Assembly: GCF_020905335.1 (NCBI RefSeq)
Contig: NZ_JAJJMN010000001.1
Location: 3,955,236 to 4,019,235, forward strand
Direction: 5' to 3'
From: Flavobacterium lipolyticum
GTDB taxonomy: Bacteria > Bacteroidota > Bacteroidia > Flavobacteriales > Flavobacteriaceae
Length of the DNA stretch: 64,000 nt
Below the pieces are notes generated by a model. It searched no databases, was not told the DNA's origin, and was given only the letters and a program-made list of their open reading frames with translations. Below are positions 1-8,326 of the stretch, piece by piece; the stretch's first letter is position 1, and the number at the start of each line of letters is the position of its first letter. Position numbers and translations under genes: made by a program.

Positions 1-1322
1 AATTAATGAAATTAATCGAACATTTGAAAGCCTTATTGGCCGATGTAAATTTAAGAACTAATTTAATTAAAGAAGAGCTTGAAGAAATCCGTGAAAAATA
101 CGGAGACGATCGTCGTTCTATAATAGAATATGCTGGAGGAGATGTGAGTATCGAAGATTTAATTGCCGATGAAAATGTAGTCATTACGATTTCGCACGCA
201 GGTTATATCAAACGTACTAACCTTACCGAATATAAAACGCAGAACAGAGGAGGAGTTGGGCAAAAAAGTGCCGGGACAAGAGATCAGGATTTCCTTGAGC
301 ACATGTTCGTGGCAACTAACCACCAGTATATGATGTTCTTTACGCAAAAAGGAAAATGTTTCTGGATGCGCGTTTACGAAATTCCGGAAGGAAGTAAAAC
401 GGCAAAAGGTAGAGCTATTCAGAACCTGGTAAACATTGAAAGTGATGATAAAGTAAAAGCTTTCATTTGTACGCAAGACCTAAAAGATAAAGATTATATC
501 AATAGTCATAATCTTGTGATGGTAACTAAACAAGGCCAGGTGAAGAAAACTTCTTTAGAAAAATATTCTAAACCAAGGGTGAATGGTGTTGCTGCCATTA
601 CGATTAAAGAAGGAGATGAATTACTGGAAGCAAAATTAACCAACGGAGACAGCCAAATTATTTTGGCAGTGAAATCAGGTAAACTGGTTCGTTTTGAGGA
701 AACCAAAACACGTCCGATGGGAAGAACGGCTTCGGGAGTTCGTGGAATTACTTTAAAAGACGATACCGATGAAGTAATTGGTATGGTAACTATCGATAGA
801 GAAAATGTTAACGATTCACAAATTTTGGTTGTAACTGAAAATGGATACGGAAAACGTACCAAATTAGTGGACGATGATGGTGAAGATGTGTACAGAATTA
901 CCAATCGCGGTGGTAAAGGAGTTAAAACTCTTAATATTACCGATAAAACCGGTAAGTTGATCTCTATCAATGCTGTAACGGATGCGGATGATTTAATGAT
1001 TATCAATAAGTCCGGGTTAACGATCAGAATGGCTATTGAAGATTTACGTGTAATGGGTCGCGCAACGCAAGGAGTTCGATTGATTAACTTAAAAGGTAAA
1101 GATTCTATTGCTGCTGTAACAAAAGTGATGAAAGATGATGTTGCTGAAGTTGTTGTAGACGAAGACGGTAATGTTATTGAATCGGTTATTGAAAGAGTAA
1201 AACCGGATTTAGAAGTTCTTGAAGACGAAGGTGTTGTTGAAGATGAGGATGACGAGGATGACAATACAGAAGAAGAATCTGAAGAAGAAGGCGATTCTGA
1301 TGACGAAGAATCTGAAGAATAA
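1..1322 (+). CDS. gyrA: DNA gyrase subunit A, C-terminal part (5' end outside window)
   Basis: The reading frame is open to the left edge, so only about the last 440 residues are present. GyrA is the DNA-cleaving subunit of gyrase, which introduces negative supercoils; this part is the end of the coiled-coil/tower region followed by the C-terminal DNA-wrapping beta-pinwheel. Repeated pinwheel blades are visible (VVITISHAGYIKR, NLVMVTKQGQVKK, QIILAVKSGKLVRF, QILVVTENGYGKR, DLMIINKSGLTIR). A GyrA-box-like NRGGKGVKTL lies in the fifth blade. The protein ends in a long Asp/Glu tail, common for GyrA in this phylum. ParC is less likely because of the full blade series and GyrA box. It is followed after about 40 bases by a TPR gene on the same strand. 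Confidence 0.95.
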   Translation, partial: LMKLIEHLKALLADVNLRTNLIKEELEEIREKYGDDRRSIIEYAGGDVSIEDLIADENVVITISHAGYIKRTNLTEYKTQNRGGVGQKSAGTRDQDFLEHMFVATNHQYMMFFTQKGKCFWMRVYEIPEGSKTAKGRAIQNLVNIESDDKVKAFICTQDLKDKDYINSHNLVMVTKQGQVKKTSLEKYSKPRVNGVAAITIKEGDELLEAKLTNGDSQIILAVKSGKLVRFEETKTRPMGRTASGVRGITLKDDTDEVIGMVTIDRENVNDSQILVVTENGYGKRTKLVDDDGEDVYRITNRGGKGVKTLNITDKTGKLISINAVTDADDLMIINKSGLTIRMAIEDLRVMGRATQGVRLINLKGKDSIAAVTKVMKDDVAEVVVDEDGNVIESVIERVKPDLEVLEDEGVVEDEDDEDDNTEEESEEEGDSDDEESEE

Positions 1323-1365
1323 TAGAAAATAAACCACTTAAAATTAAATACACAAATTGAATATT

Positions 1366-2634
1366 ATGAAAAGTAAATATGTAATACTTGCGTCAGCATT
1401 ATTGATTTCAGTAGCTACTTTTGCTCAAAAGGATCAGATAAAGAGTGCTGAAAAAGCATTAAAAAGCGGAGATGCTCAGGGAGCACTGACGATATTAAAA
1501 GATGCTGAAAATATGGTAGTAAATGCCAAAGATGTTGAACAAGCGCAATACTATTTTGTAAAAGGTAACGCTTATTTAGATTTAGCAAATAAAAAAGTAG
1601 AAGAAGGGAAAAATCTTTCTTTGGCTGCTGAGACTTATCAGAAGCTAATTGATACTGAAAAAACTTCAGGAAAGGTTAAATTCTCTACTCAGGCGGCGGC
1701 TTCTATTACTGAAATTAAAGGAAAGCTGATCAATGCTGCTATTGCTGATTCTCAAGCAAGTAAACATGCTGATGGAGCTAAAAAGTTGTATGACGCTTAT
1801 TTGTTGGACAAAAAAGATACAATCAATTTATACTATGCAGCTTCTACTGCAGTAAATGCTCAGGATTTTGACCTTGCTTTACCAATGTACGAAGAGTTAA
1901 AAAAATTAAATTATTCAGGAAAAGGAACAAGTTTTACAGCTGTAAATAAAATTTCTGGTAATGAAGATGGTTTTAACAATGCTAAAGATAGAGATTTAGC
2001 TGTAAAATTAGGAACTCACGAAAAGCCTAAAACAGAAGCTATCCCTTCTAAAAGAGGTGAAATCTACAAAAATTTGGCTTTAATTTTAGTTCAAAAAGGA
2101 CGTAGTGAAGATGCTAAAAAAGCGATTGCGGATGCAAGAAAAGCAAATCCGGAAGATTCTTCTTTGATCTTAACAGAAGCGAACCTTTATCTTGAGTCTA
2201 AAGACTATGACACCTACAAAAAATTAGTGGGAGAGGCTTTGCAGAAAGACCCAAACAATGCTGATTTAGTTTTCAATTTAGGAGTAATTAGTGCTAACGC
2301 AAAAAACACTGCAGATGCTGAGAAATATTACTTAAAAGCAATCGAAATCAATCCAAGCTACGCAAATGCTTATCTTAACCTTGCAGCATTAAAATTAGAA
2401 GCTGAAAAACCAATCATTGATGAAATGAATAAATTGGGGACTACTGCTAAAGATATGAAGCGTTATGATGTATTGAAAGCACAAAGAGAGAACGTTTTTA
2501 GAGGAGTTATTCCTTATCTTAAAAAAGCAAATGAGCTAGATCCTAAAAACGAAGATGTTTCTAAAACGTTATTAGGTGTTTACAAAGCGTTAGAAATGAC
2601 TGCTGAAGCAAAAGCATTGAAAGCTAAAATGTAA
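1366..2634 (+). CDS. Secreted tetratricopeptide repeat protein
   Basis: About 422 residues beginning MKSKYVILASALL, a standard Sec signal peptide with cleavage expected after TFAQ. A TTG nine bases upstream would also be in frame, but the ATG at 1366 places the signal peptide at the N-terminus and is preferred. The mature part is alpha-helical with degenerate TPRs; the clearest pair covers roughly residues 280-345 (DADLVFNLG, ADAEKYYLKAIEINPSYANAYLNLA). It probably acts as a periplasmic or outer-membrane scaffold. It follows gyrA closely but a functional link is not implied. A pair of strong hairpins follows the stop codon. The function is not known. Confidence 0.85.
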   Translation: MKSKYVILASALLISVATFAQKDQIKSAEKALKSGDAQGALTILKDAENMVVNAKDVEQAQYYFVKGNAYLDLANKKVEEGKNLSLAAETYQKLIDTEKTSGKVKFSTQAAASITEIKGKLINAAIADSQASKHADGAKKLYDAYLLDKKDTINLYYAASTAVNAQDFDLALPMYEELKKLNYSGKGTSFTAVNKISGNEDGFNNAKDRDLAVKLGTHEKPKTEAIPSKRGEIYKNLALILVQKGRSEDAKKAIADARKANPEDSSLILTEANLYLESKDYDTYKKLVGEALQKDPNNADLVFNLGVISANAKNTADAEKYYLKAIEINPSYANAYLNLAALKLEAEKPIIDEMNKLGTTAKDMKRYDVLKAQRENVFRGVIPYLKKANELDPKNEDVSKTLLGVYKALEMTAEAKALKAKM

Positions 2635-2662
2635 TTAACGAGAGTTAGTACTTAATAGTTTA

Positions 2663-2711
2663 AAATTCCAAATTCCAATGATGCCCTTGCATTGTTGGAG
2701 TTTGGAATTTT
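2663..2711 (+). terminator. Hairpin terminator after the TPR gene
   Basis: AAATTCCAAA arms pair imperfectly with GTTTGGAATTT and are followed by a T run. It lies 29 bases after the stop codon of the secreted TPR gene. Confidence 0.6.
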
Positions 2712-2742
2712 TTTATTAGGATACATGAAAGTCAATATTTTT

Positions 2743-2789
2743 AAAATCCAAATTCCAATGATACTTGAAATTATTGGAATTTGGATTTT
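2743..2789. terminator. Bidirectional terminator between convergent genes
   Basis: Perfect 17-bp arms (AAAATCCAAATTCCAAT at 2743-2759 and its complement at 2773-2789) around a 13-base loop, with A/T runs on both sides. It lies between the convergent TPR and OsmC genes. It shares its core with the hairpin at 2663, so the two look like a duplicated terminator. Confidence 0.75.
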
Positions 2790-2805
2790 TAAATTTGGAA
2801 TTTTC

Positions 2806-3225
2806 TTAAGCGATTAGTGTAGCAGACAATGTAATGGTAGTATTTAAAAGTTTAGAAATCGGGCAGATTTCTTTTGCTTTTGTTGCTGTTTTTTCAAATT
2901 CCTCTGCTGAAATGGATGGTACTTTTCCTTTTAAGTCTAAATGGATTAAGGTGATAGAGCCGTCTTCAAAGGTTACTGTGGCTTCTGTGGTTAGATCATC
3001 GGCTGTGTAGCCACCTTCGTTTAGCAAAAAGCTTAATTGCATCGTAAAACAGCCGGAATGAGCTGCAGCAATAAGTTCTTCGGGATTTGTTCCAACTCCA
3101 TCTGCAAATCTGGTTTTAAACGATAGTTGTGCATTGTCTAAAGTTGTACTTTGAGTGCTGATGGTTCCTTTTCCTTCCATACCTGTTCCTTTCCAGTTGG
3201 CATGTGCTTTTCTTGTAAATTTCAT
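2806..3225 (-). CDS. OsmC family peroxiredoxin
   Basis: 139 residues, the usual length for OsmC/Ohr proteins. These homodimeric enzymes reduce organic hydroperoxides with a cysteine pair. Both cysteines are visible: Cys59 in AHSGCFTMQL and Cys121 in EICPISKLL. The N-terminal strand with the WKGTGMEGKGT block and the GTNPEELIAAAHSGC motif match the OsmC branch rather than Ohr. The protein is cytoplasmic with no signal peptide. It is a single gene converging on the TPR gene; a TATATTTG box (3292-3299 on this strand) about 65 bases upstream is a likely -7 promoter element. Confidence 0.92.
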   Translation of the reverse strand: MKFTRKAHANWKGTGMEGKGTISTQSTTLDNAQLSFKTRFADGVGTNPEELIAAAHSGCFTMQLSFLLNEGGYTADDLTTEATVTFEDGSITLIHLDLKGKVPSISAEEFEKTATKAKEICPISKLLNTTITLSATLIA

Positions 3226-3291
3226 CGTGTTGTGATTTGAATTAATAATTTATTTGGTATTTTGTTGACTGTCAGTAAATAATGTGTTTAT

Positions 3292-3299
3292 CAAATATA
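3292..3299 (-). promoter_or_regulatory. -7 box of the osmC-like gene
   Basis: TATATTTG on the minus strand matches the Bacteroidetes TAnnTTTG -7 element exactly. No convincing TTG -33 partner was found at 17-23 bases. Confidence 0.4.
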
Positions 3300-3357
3300 A
3301 TCAATATTTTACGGAATTGTTTTATGAAGTTGAATTGGAAATGTTAAGCTTAGGGGT

Positions 3358-3386
3358 TAGGTTTCAAGTTTCAAGTTTTAAGTTGA
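3358..3386. repeat. Heptamer repeat patch (gtttcaa type)
   Basis: About four copies of the 7-base unit gtttcaa/gttttaa in a row. The same unit builds the tracts at 27701-27735 and within 33165-33860. Confidence 0.6.
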
Positions 3387-3409
3387 AATGAGGTAAATGT
3401 TGGAGCGGA

Positions 3410-3557
3410 TTTTACCGCAAAGTACGCAAGGTTTTTTTACTTAGATTGTATTGATAAACACAAAGTTCGCAAAGCCTTTTTTAGATAAAGCTTTGCGAAC
3501 TTTGCGTTTTATTAAATCCTAATATATTAAAAAACCTTGCGTGCTTTGCGGTTAAAA
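3410..3557. repeat. CGCAAAG palindromic repeat, complete copy
   Basis: Outer arms ttttaccgcaaagtacgcaa and ttgcgtgctttgcggttaaa pair with each other. An inner inverted repeat (caaagttcgcaaagc / gctttgcgaactttg) sits between them. The 402-base gap between osmC-like and DUF349 genes holds this element, the heptamer patch and a terminator; no gene was seen. Related copies are at 20751, 25867, 27761 and 30778. Confidence 0.8.
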
Positions 3558-3589
3558 AAAAACTGCAATAAATTTCTTCACTGCAGTTT
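3552..3589 (-). terminator. Terminator of the DUF349 gene
   Basis: On the minus strand AACTGCA and TGCAGTT form a 7-bp stem followed by nine T residues, about 40 bases downstream of the DUF349 stop codon. Confidence 0.7.
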
Positions 3590-3627
3590 CTGTATTTAGC
3601 TGGTTTTGTTTTTACTCAACCGGATAA

Positions 3628-5619
3628 TTATTCCTGATTTAAGTTACGCAATTGCTTTAGTTTTTCTTTCCAAACTTCTAAGCTTTCCTTGTGGATTGCG
3701 ATGTTTTTGCGAACCTCAAGAACAATTGAGTTTTCTTTTTTAGCATTTTTGGTATTGGTAAAGAACTGAATGTTATTCTCCAATTGGAAAATTTCGTTCT
3801 GTACTTCTTCAATCTTACGCATTAAGAAGATCTTCTCATTGTCTAATTTACGAGTGTCGTTACTGTCGGATAACGAATCGATTCGATTGGAGAAACGCAT
3901 CATTTCGGTTTCTTTTTTGCTCAGACTTAGTTTTTCGAAAAGTGCATCTAAGATTTTATTGAATTTCCCTTCAATATGACGTCTTGCGAAAGGTACTTTT
4001 CCGTAGCCTTTCCAAATCTCGATATGTGCTTTGATGGCATCCAGATCTGTTTTATGATCACCTGTTAACTGGTAAGCTCTTAAGATGTCCAGATAAGCTT
4101 TTTTGTTATCGAAAGCGGCTACTTCATCAACGTTTTCCTCTGATTTATGCTCTTTTAATTTATCAAAATAGTGATTGCAGGCATCTTTAAATTCTTTCCA
4201 GATTTTATCGGAATATTTTTTAGGGACGTGACCAATTTGTTTCCACTCTTCCTGAATTTGTTTCATGATTGGAGTAGTGGCGGTAAAATCAGTGCTTTCC
4301 TGTAGTTCTTTAGCCTTTGCTACTAGAGCCATTTTTTTGTTTAAATTGTCATTTTGATCCTTTTTAATGTCTTTGTAAAATGAATTTTTAAAAGCATTAA
4401 AATTTCTAACAGCAGTTTTAAACGCAGCCCAGGTTTCTTCATTTACTTCCGAAGGTACTTTACCAGCAGCAAAAAACTCATTTCTAAGCGCTTCTACTTT
4501 CTGAATCTGTACCAGCCATTGAGAGTGAGAGTTTACTTTCTCGGTTCCTAAAACTTCAATTTTGGCAATGATCTCTTTTTTAATTTCAAGATTATTTTGT
4601 TCGTTTGCTCTTTGGCTTTCGAACAAAACTTCTCTTTTGTCGTGAATTTTTTTAGTCAGTTCACTAAATCTGTTCCAGATCGTATCACGGTGTTCTTTAG
4701 AAACCGGTCCGATATCTTCTTTCCAGATTCTGTGTAGATCTTGTAATTCACGGAATGCCTTGCTGATGTCGGTTTCATCAACCAATTCTTCAACACGGGC
4801 AACTATTTTTTGTTTTTGTTCCAGATTGTGTTTGAAATCCAAATCTCTCGCCTCACGATCTAAATGCAGGTAATCGTAAAAATTCTCTACATGAAAATGG
4901 TAATTGTTCCAAACGTGATTGTATTTGTCTTTCGGAATTGCACCTGCATTCTTCCATCTTTCTCTTAAATCATTAAAATGTTTAAGGGTGTCCTTGATGT
5001 TCTCCTGCGGATTGATAAGCTCTTTAAGCTCTTCAACGATGGCAAGTCTGTTGTCTAAATTTGATTTAAGATTAGTTTGTAAATGTTTAAAATGAACATT
5101 TCTTTTTTCTCTAAAAACATTATAATACTCGTCGAATTTGGATTTTAAAGGAGAGTGGTATTCGAATTCTTCATTCGGATCTTGTTTGGAAGCATTGAAT
5201 TCTTCTTTTTTCTCTTCTATAAAGTGATTGTATTGTAATAAAAACGACTTCTTGATTTCTTCGATGTGATCTTTCACAGACATTACTTTGTCTGTATTGA
5301 TCAGTTTTTTTAGTTCATCAACAAGTGCATCCAAAGAAAAAGTATCATAATCCTGCATAGGAATTTCATGACGCTCTTTAAGCGTCTCATCTTCACTTTC
5401 TTCGGCATTCGAATTGGTTATGGCATCTAATGCAGTCTGATGATTGGCTTCGGTAGTTTCAACAGTACTTTCTGATTCAATCTCATCATTCGAAATTGTA
5501 TTTTTGGTTACTGCATCGGTATCAGCCGTTTCGATTGCATTATTCTCAGTAGAATCGTTAATGTCGATTTCTAATTTTCCGTCTGCTTCTTGCAGGTTAT
5601 CATTCTTTTCTTCTAACAT
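3628..5619 (-). CDS. DUF349 domain-containing protein
   Basis: 663 residues. The first 100 or so are acidic and low in complexity (E, D, N, T rich) and look unstructured. The rest is a string of about five helical DUF349 repeats, each carrying an aromatic-rich core of the type W-x3-G-x(I/V)PK or similar (RWKNAGAIPKDKYNHVW, IWKEDIGPVSKEHRDTIW, EWKQIGHVPKKYSDKIW, IWKGYGKVPFARRH). The C-terminus is a predicted coiled coil. No signal peptide is present, so it is cytoplasmic. DUF349 proteins are common in Bacteroidetes and their biochemical role is not established. A good promoter lies about 35 bases upstream. Confidence 0.9.
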   Translation of the reverse strand: MLEEKNDNLQEADGKLEIDINDSTENNAIETADTDAVTKNTISNDEIESESTVETTEANHQTALDAITNSNAEESEDETLKERHEIPMQDYDTFSLDALVDELKKLINTDKVMSVKDHIEEIKKSFLLQYNHFIEEKKEEFNASKQDPNEEFEYHSPLKSKFDEYYNVFREKRNVHFKHLQTNLKSNLDNRLAIVEELKELINPQENIKDTLKHFNDLRERWKNAGAIPKDKYNHVWNNYHFHVENFYDYLHLDREARDLDFKHNLEQKQKIVARVEELVDETDISKAFRELQDLHRIWKEDIGPVSKEHRDTIWNRFSELTKKIHDKREVLFESQRANEQNNLEIKKEIIAKIEVLGTEKVNSHSQWLVQIQKVEALRNEFFAAGKVPSEVNEETWAAFKTAVRNFNAFKNSFYKDIKKDQNDNLNKKMALVAKAKELQESTDFTATTPIMKQIQEEWKQIGHVPKKYSDKIWKEFKDACNHYFDKLKEHKSEENVDEVAAFDNKKAYLDILRAYQLTGDHKTDLDAIKAHIEIWKGYGKVPFARRHIEGKFNKILDALFEKLSLSKKETEMMRFSNRIDSLSDSNDTRKLDNEKIFLMRKIEEVQNEIFQLENNIQFFTNTKNAKKENSIVLEVRKNIAIHKESLEVWKEKLKQLRNLNQE

Positions 5620-5652
5620 TTTTAATGTATAAGGTTTTTATTTTAAAGAGAG

Positions 5653-5683
5653 CGAAAGATAGTAAAGGTGTTTCTAACTACAA
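5653..5683 (-). promoter_or_regulatory. Promoter of the DUF349 gene
   Basis: On the minus strand a TTG (5681-5683) is followed after 19 bases by TATCTTTC (5654-5661), one mismatch from TAnnTTTG. The spacing is within the usual range for the main sigma factor of this phylum. The gap 5620-5971 holds this promoter and the hairpin at 5906; the remainder is AT-rich with no recognisable feature. Confidence 0.6.
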
Positions 5684-5905
5684 AATAAATCGTTTGTTTA
5701 TACGTTATTTTACAGTGAAATTCTTAATTATTGCTTTAATTTAAAGATATGATAGGGGCTTTTTTGGAGATTTCTTGAAGTTAATTTAAATTATGAATTG
5801 CTGGAATTTTTAGAAATTCAAAAGTAAAATGATATCGGAAGGCATTTTTGTTCGTTTTATTTTGATTTGAAACAGAGAAATGGAGTGGGTAATTGTATAA
5901 AATAG

Positions 5906-5939
5906 TTAACCCGACAGGTTTTGAAACTTGTCGGGTTAA
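5906..5939. terminator. Terminator downstream of aroE
   Basis: AACCCGACAGGTTT / GAAACTTGTCGGGTT stem with one mismatched pair and an A/T-rich flank on both sides. It lies 33 bases downstream of the aroE stop codon. Confidence 0.65.
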
Positions 5940-5971
5940 AATATTTAAAGTAATGTTCTGTTGTAGTCTTT

Positions 5972-6721
5972 TTACTTATTCCAGATTTTCCATGCCTTTT
6001 CAGCCTGAAAAATAAGCATGTCGTAACCATTTTTTATTACAGCACCTTTTTCTTTGGCTCTCTTTAAAAATTCCGTTTCTGCCGGATTGTAAATTAGGTC
6101 GTAGGCAATATGTTTGTCTGTAAAGAACTCATATGGAATATCAGGACAAGCATCGGTGTCAGGTATTGTTCCAACAGGCGTACAGTTAATGATAATCTGA
6201 AAGTTATCAAAAGTAGTAGCGTTAATTAAGTTGTAATCGATGATATTATCTTTGGCTTCTCTTGAAACAAAAGTATAGAGTATACCTAATTCATCAAGAG
6301 CAAATGCAACTCCCTTAGAAGCGCCTCCTGTTCCCAAAATCAGTGCTTTTTTATGATGAAGTTCGAGCAGCGGTTCTAACGATTTTTTAAAGCCGTAGTA
6401 ATCGGTGTTGTATCCTTTTAATTTTCCGCTTTTGGTAAATTTTATAGTGTTTACGGCACCGATTAAGGTTGCTTTTTTTGAAAGTTTATCTAAGAATGGA
6501 ATGACTTGTTCTTTGTACGGGATCGTAACATTTAGACCTTTCAAATCGGGATTGTTTTTTACTAATTCTGTGAAATAGTTAATTTCAGAGATGTCAAAAT
6601 TTTCGTAGCTGTTGCCAGCGAAAACCTCATCACTGAATTTTTCTGTAAAATATCCTTTTGAAAAAGAGTAACTAATATTACGGCCCAACAAGCCAAAACG
6701 TCTTCTTAAAGTATCAATCAT
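5972..6721 (-). CDS. aroE: Shikimate dehydrogenase
   Basis: 249 residues. AroE reduces 3-dehydroshikimate to shikimate with NADPH in the shikimate pathway to aromatic amino acids. The substrate-binding SYSFS motif is at residues 18-22, the catalytic Lys is Lys70 in NVTIPYKE, Asn91 lies in GAVNTI, and Asp107 in YNTDYYGF. The NADPH-binding glycine-rich loop ILGTGGASKG is near 128-137. The enzyme is shorter than E. coli AroE (272) but in range for Bacteroidetes. Its ATG overlaps the stop codon of the upstream TPR gene by one base (TAATG), which suggests translational coupling. Confidence 0.96.
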   Translation of the reverse strand: MIDTLRRRFGLLGRNISYSFSKGYFTEKFSDEVFAGNSYENFDISEINYFTELVKNNPDLKGLNVTIPYKEQVIPFLDKLSKKATLIGAVNTIKFTKSGKLKGYNTDYYGFKKSLEPLLELHHKKALILGTGGASKGVAFALDELGILYTFVSREAKDNIIDYNLINATTFDNFQIIINCTPVGTIPDTDACPDIPYEFFTDKHIAYDLIYNPAETEFLKRAKEKGAVIKNGYDMLIFQAEKAWKIWNK

Positions 6722-8118
6722 TATTGTTTTCTGTGTTTTTCAATGTAATTTTTAACTGTTTTCTTTGACCAGACTACCGGGAATAAATCTTCGATTAGAA
6801 TGTAATTCTCAAAGTTTAAGCGTAAACCATTGCTTAAGTGAAATTTAGCTTTAGTAGTGTCCTGAGTCATAAAATACAATCCGGCCAATCGGTATTCGAT
6901 TTCGTTTTCTTCCGGAAAATATTCGGTTGCCTGTAATAAAGTTTGAATTGCACTGTCGAATTCTCCTAAGAACTGAAGGATGTCAACCCAGAACAACCAG
7001 GTATCCAGTGCATAATCTCCAAATTCTACTGCTTTTCTGTATCCAAATTCAGCCTCTTCAAAAAAGTTCATTTGTTTGTTGATGGTAGCGTAACGCTTCC
7101 AGTACAAACGATTCTGATTGTCGATCGCTAATGCTTTATTAACAAAGAACAGGGCTTTTTGAAAATTTTTCTGGCGCATATGAAAGTCAGTAATGGCAAT
7201 CCATCCTTTGTCTAAAAGCGGATCTTCATGTACTGTCTGATTGTAATATTGCAAGGCTTTTACCAAATTTCCTAGTTTTTCGTAGCATTTTCCAATGCGT
7301 AGTAAAGCATAGGAAGTTGCATCGTCTAACTCAATGGTGCGGTTGTAGCTTTCGATCGCTTCATGGTATTTTTTTAAACGCTCGTAGGCTTTTGCTTTTT
7401 CCATAAAGGCACCAAGGAACTCATCGTCGATAAGTGTGGCATAATCAAAAGCACGAATAGCGTTTTCGTATTCTTTTACCCCATAATGCAAACGCCCAAG
7501 CTGATGCCAGGCAATTTCGCTGTATGGATTTTTGTTGATATAATCGTTTAGATAAACAATGGCTTCCTGATTTTGATCTAAAAATTCAAAACAATACACC
7601 ACGTTATAAAGCGCAGACTGATCTTCTAAATCTTCTTCAAGACATTTGATGAAACTGTCTTTTGCCATCTCAAGGTTATCCATAAAAAGATATTCCATTC
7701 CAATCAAGTTGTAAACGTCCGCGTAGTCATCTGTAAATTGCAAGGCAATTTTAAGTAATTCTACCGCTTTTTCGTGTTGATCTCTTTTAGAACAGATATT
7801 CGCTTTCTGAATGTAAATTTCCTCGTTGTTAGGTTCGATTGCATACAACTCATTTAAGAGTTTCTCGGCGATTTCCAATTTATCGTCGTAAACCAACATT
7901 TCTACTTGTACTAATTTTAAGCCTGTAGATTTTGGGTGTTGGTCTAATGCAAGTTTCAGGGCCTTCTTTGCTAAATTAGCCTTACCTATGTCTAAATAAT
8001 GAAGAATAATTTCTTCGAATTCTTCAGAATCAAAAAAGAGTACTTTGTTTGTTTTTAACATTGACTCAAATTTGGATAGGGATAGGTTATAATCTTCTTC
8101 TTCGTTGCTTAATTGCAT
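6721..8118 (-). CDS. Tetratricopeptide repeat protein
   Basis: 465 residues made almost wholly of TPR units; at least ten 34-residue repeats can be followed, with clear examples such as ALYNVVYCFEFLDQNQEAI and AWHQLGRLHYGVKEYENAI. There is no signal peptide or membrane segment, so it should be a cytoplasmic scaffold. It is the first gene of a two-gene unit with aroE, overlapping it by one base. This TPR-aroE arrangement may only be transcriptional convenience. The partner proteins are unknown. Confidence 0.88.
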   Translation of the reverse strand: MQLSNEEEDYNLSLSKFESMLKTNKVLFFDSEEFEEIILHYLDIGKANLAKKALKLALDQHPKSTGLKLVQVEMLVYDDKLEIAEKLLNELYAIEPNNEEIYIQKANICSKRDQHEKAVELLKIALQFTDDYADVYNLIGMEYLFMDNLEMAKDSFIKCLEEDLEDQSALYNVVYCFEFLDQNQEAIVYLNDYINKNPYSEIAWHQLGRLHYGVKEYENAIRAFDYATLIDDEFLGAFMEKAKAYERLKKYHEAIESYNRTIELDDATSYALLRIGKCYEKLGNLVKALQYYNQTVHEDPLLDKGWIAITDFHMRQKNFQKALFFVNKALAIDNQNRLYWKRYATINKQMNFFEEAEFGYRKAVEFGDYALDTWLFWVDILQFLGEFDSAIQTLLQATEYFPEENEIEYRLAGLYFMTQDTTKAKFHLSNGLRLNFENYILIEDLFPVVWSKKTVKNYIEKHRKQ

Positions 8119-8245
8119 ACTGTCTTTATTTGAAATTAGCCTGTTATAAATTTAGGCAACCATATTATTGCTGTGGGGAAAGGAAATTAATTGTTTTGAA
8201 CAATTTAATTAACAATATGGACAGAATTTCGATTCTGTTTTTAGT

Positions 8246-8275
8246 CCTAATCTTCTGATTTATGAGAAGATTAGG
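8246..8275. terminator. Hairpin between the TPR and aminotransferase genes
   Basis: A perfect 11-bp stem CCTAATCTTCT / AGAAGATTAGG around 8 bases. There is no long T run, so it is only a weak terminator candidate for the aminotransferase gene. Confidence 0.45.
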
Positions 8276-8326
8276 GAGTTGTTATTTTATCTGCTGATAG
8301 GGATTTCCTATCCTGATTTGTTTTAA

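Noticed and set aside
506..1264. Long minus-strand open frame opposite gyrA
   Set aside because: It is Ser/Thr-rich with no start context or motif, and mirrors the acidic codon pattern of gyrA on the other strand.
8049..8258. 69-residue plus-strand open frame
   Set aside because: It overlaps the 5' end of the TPR gene in antisense and contains no supporting signal.
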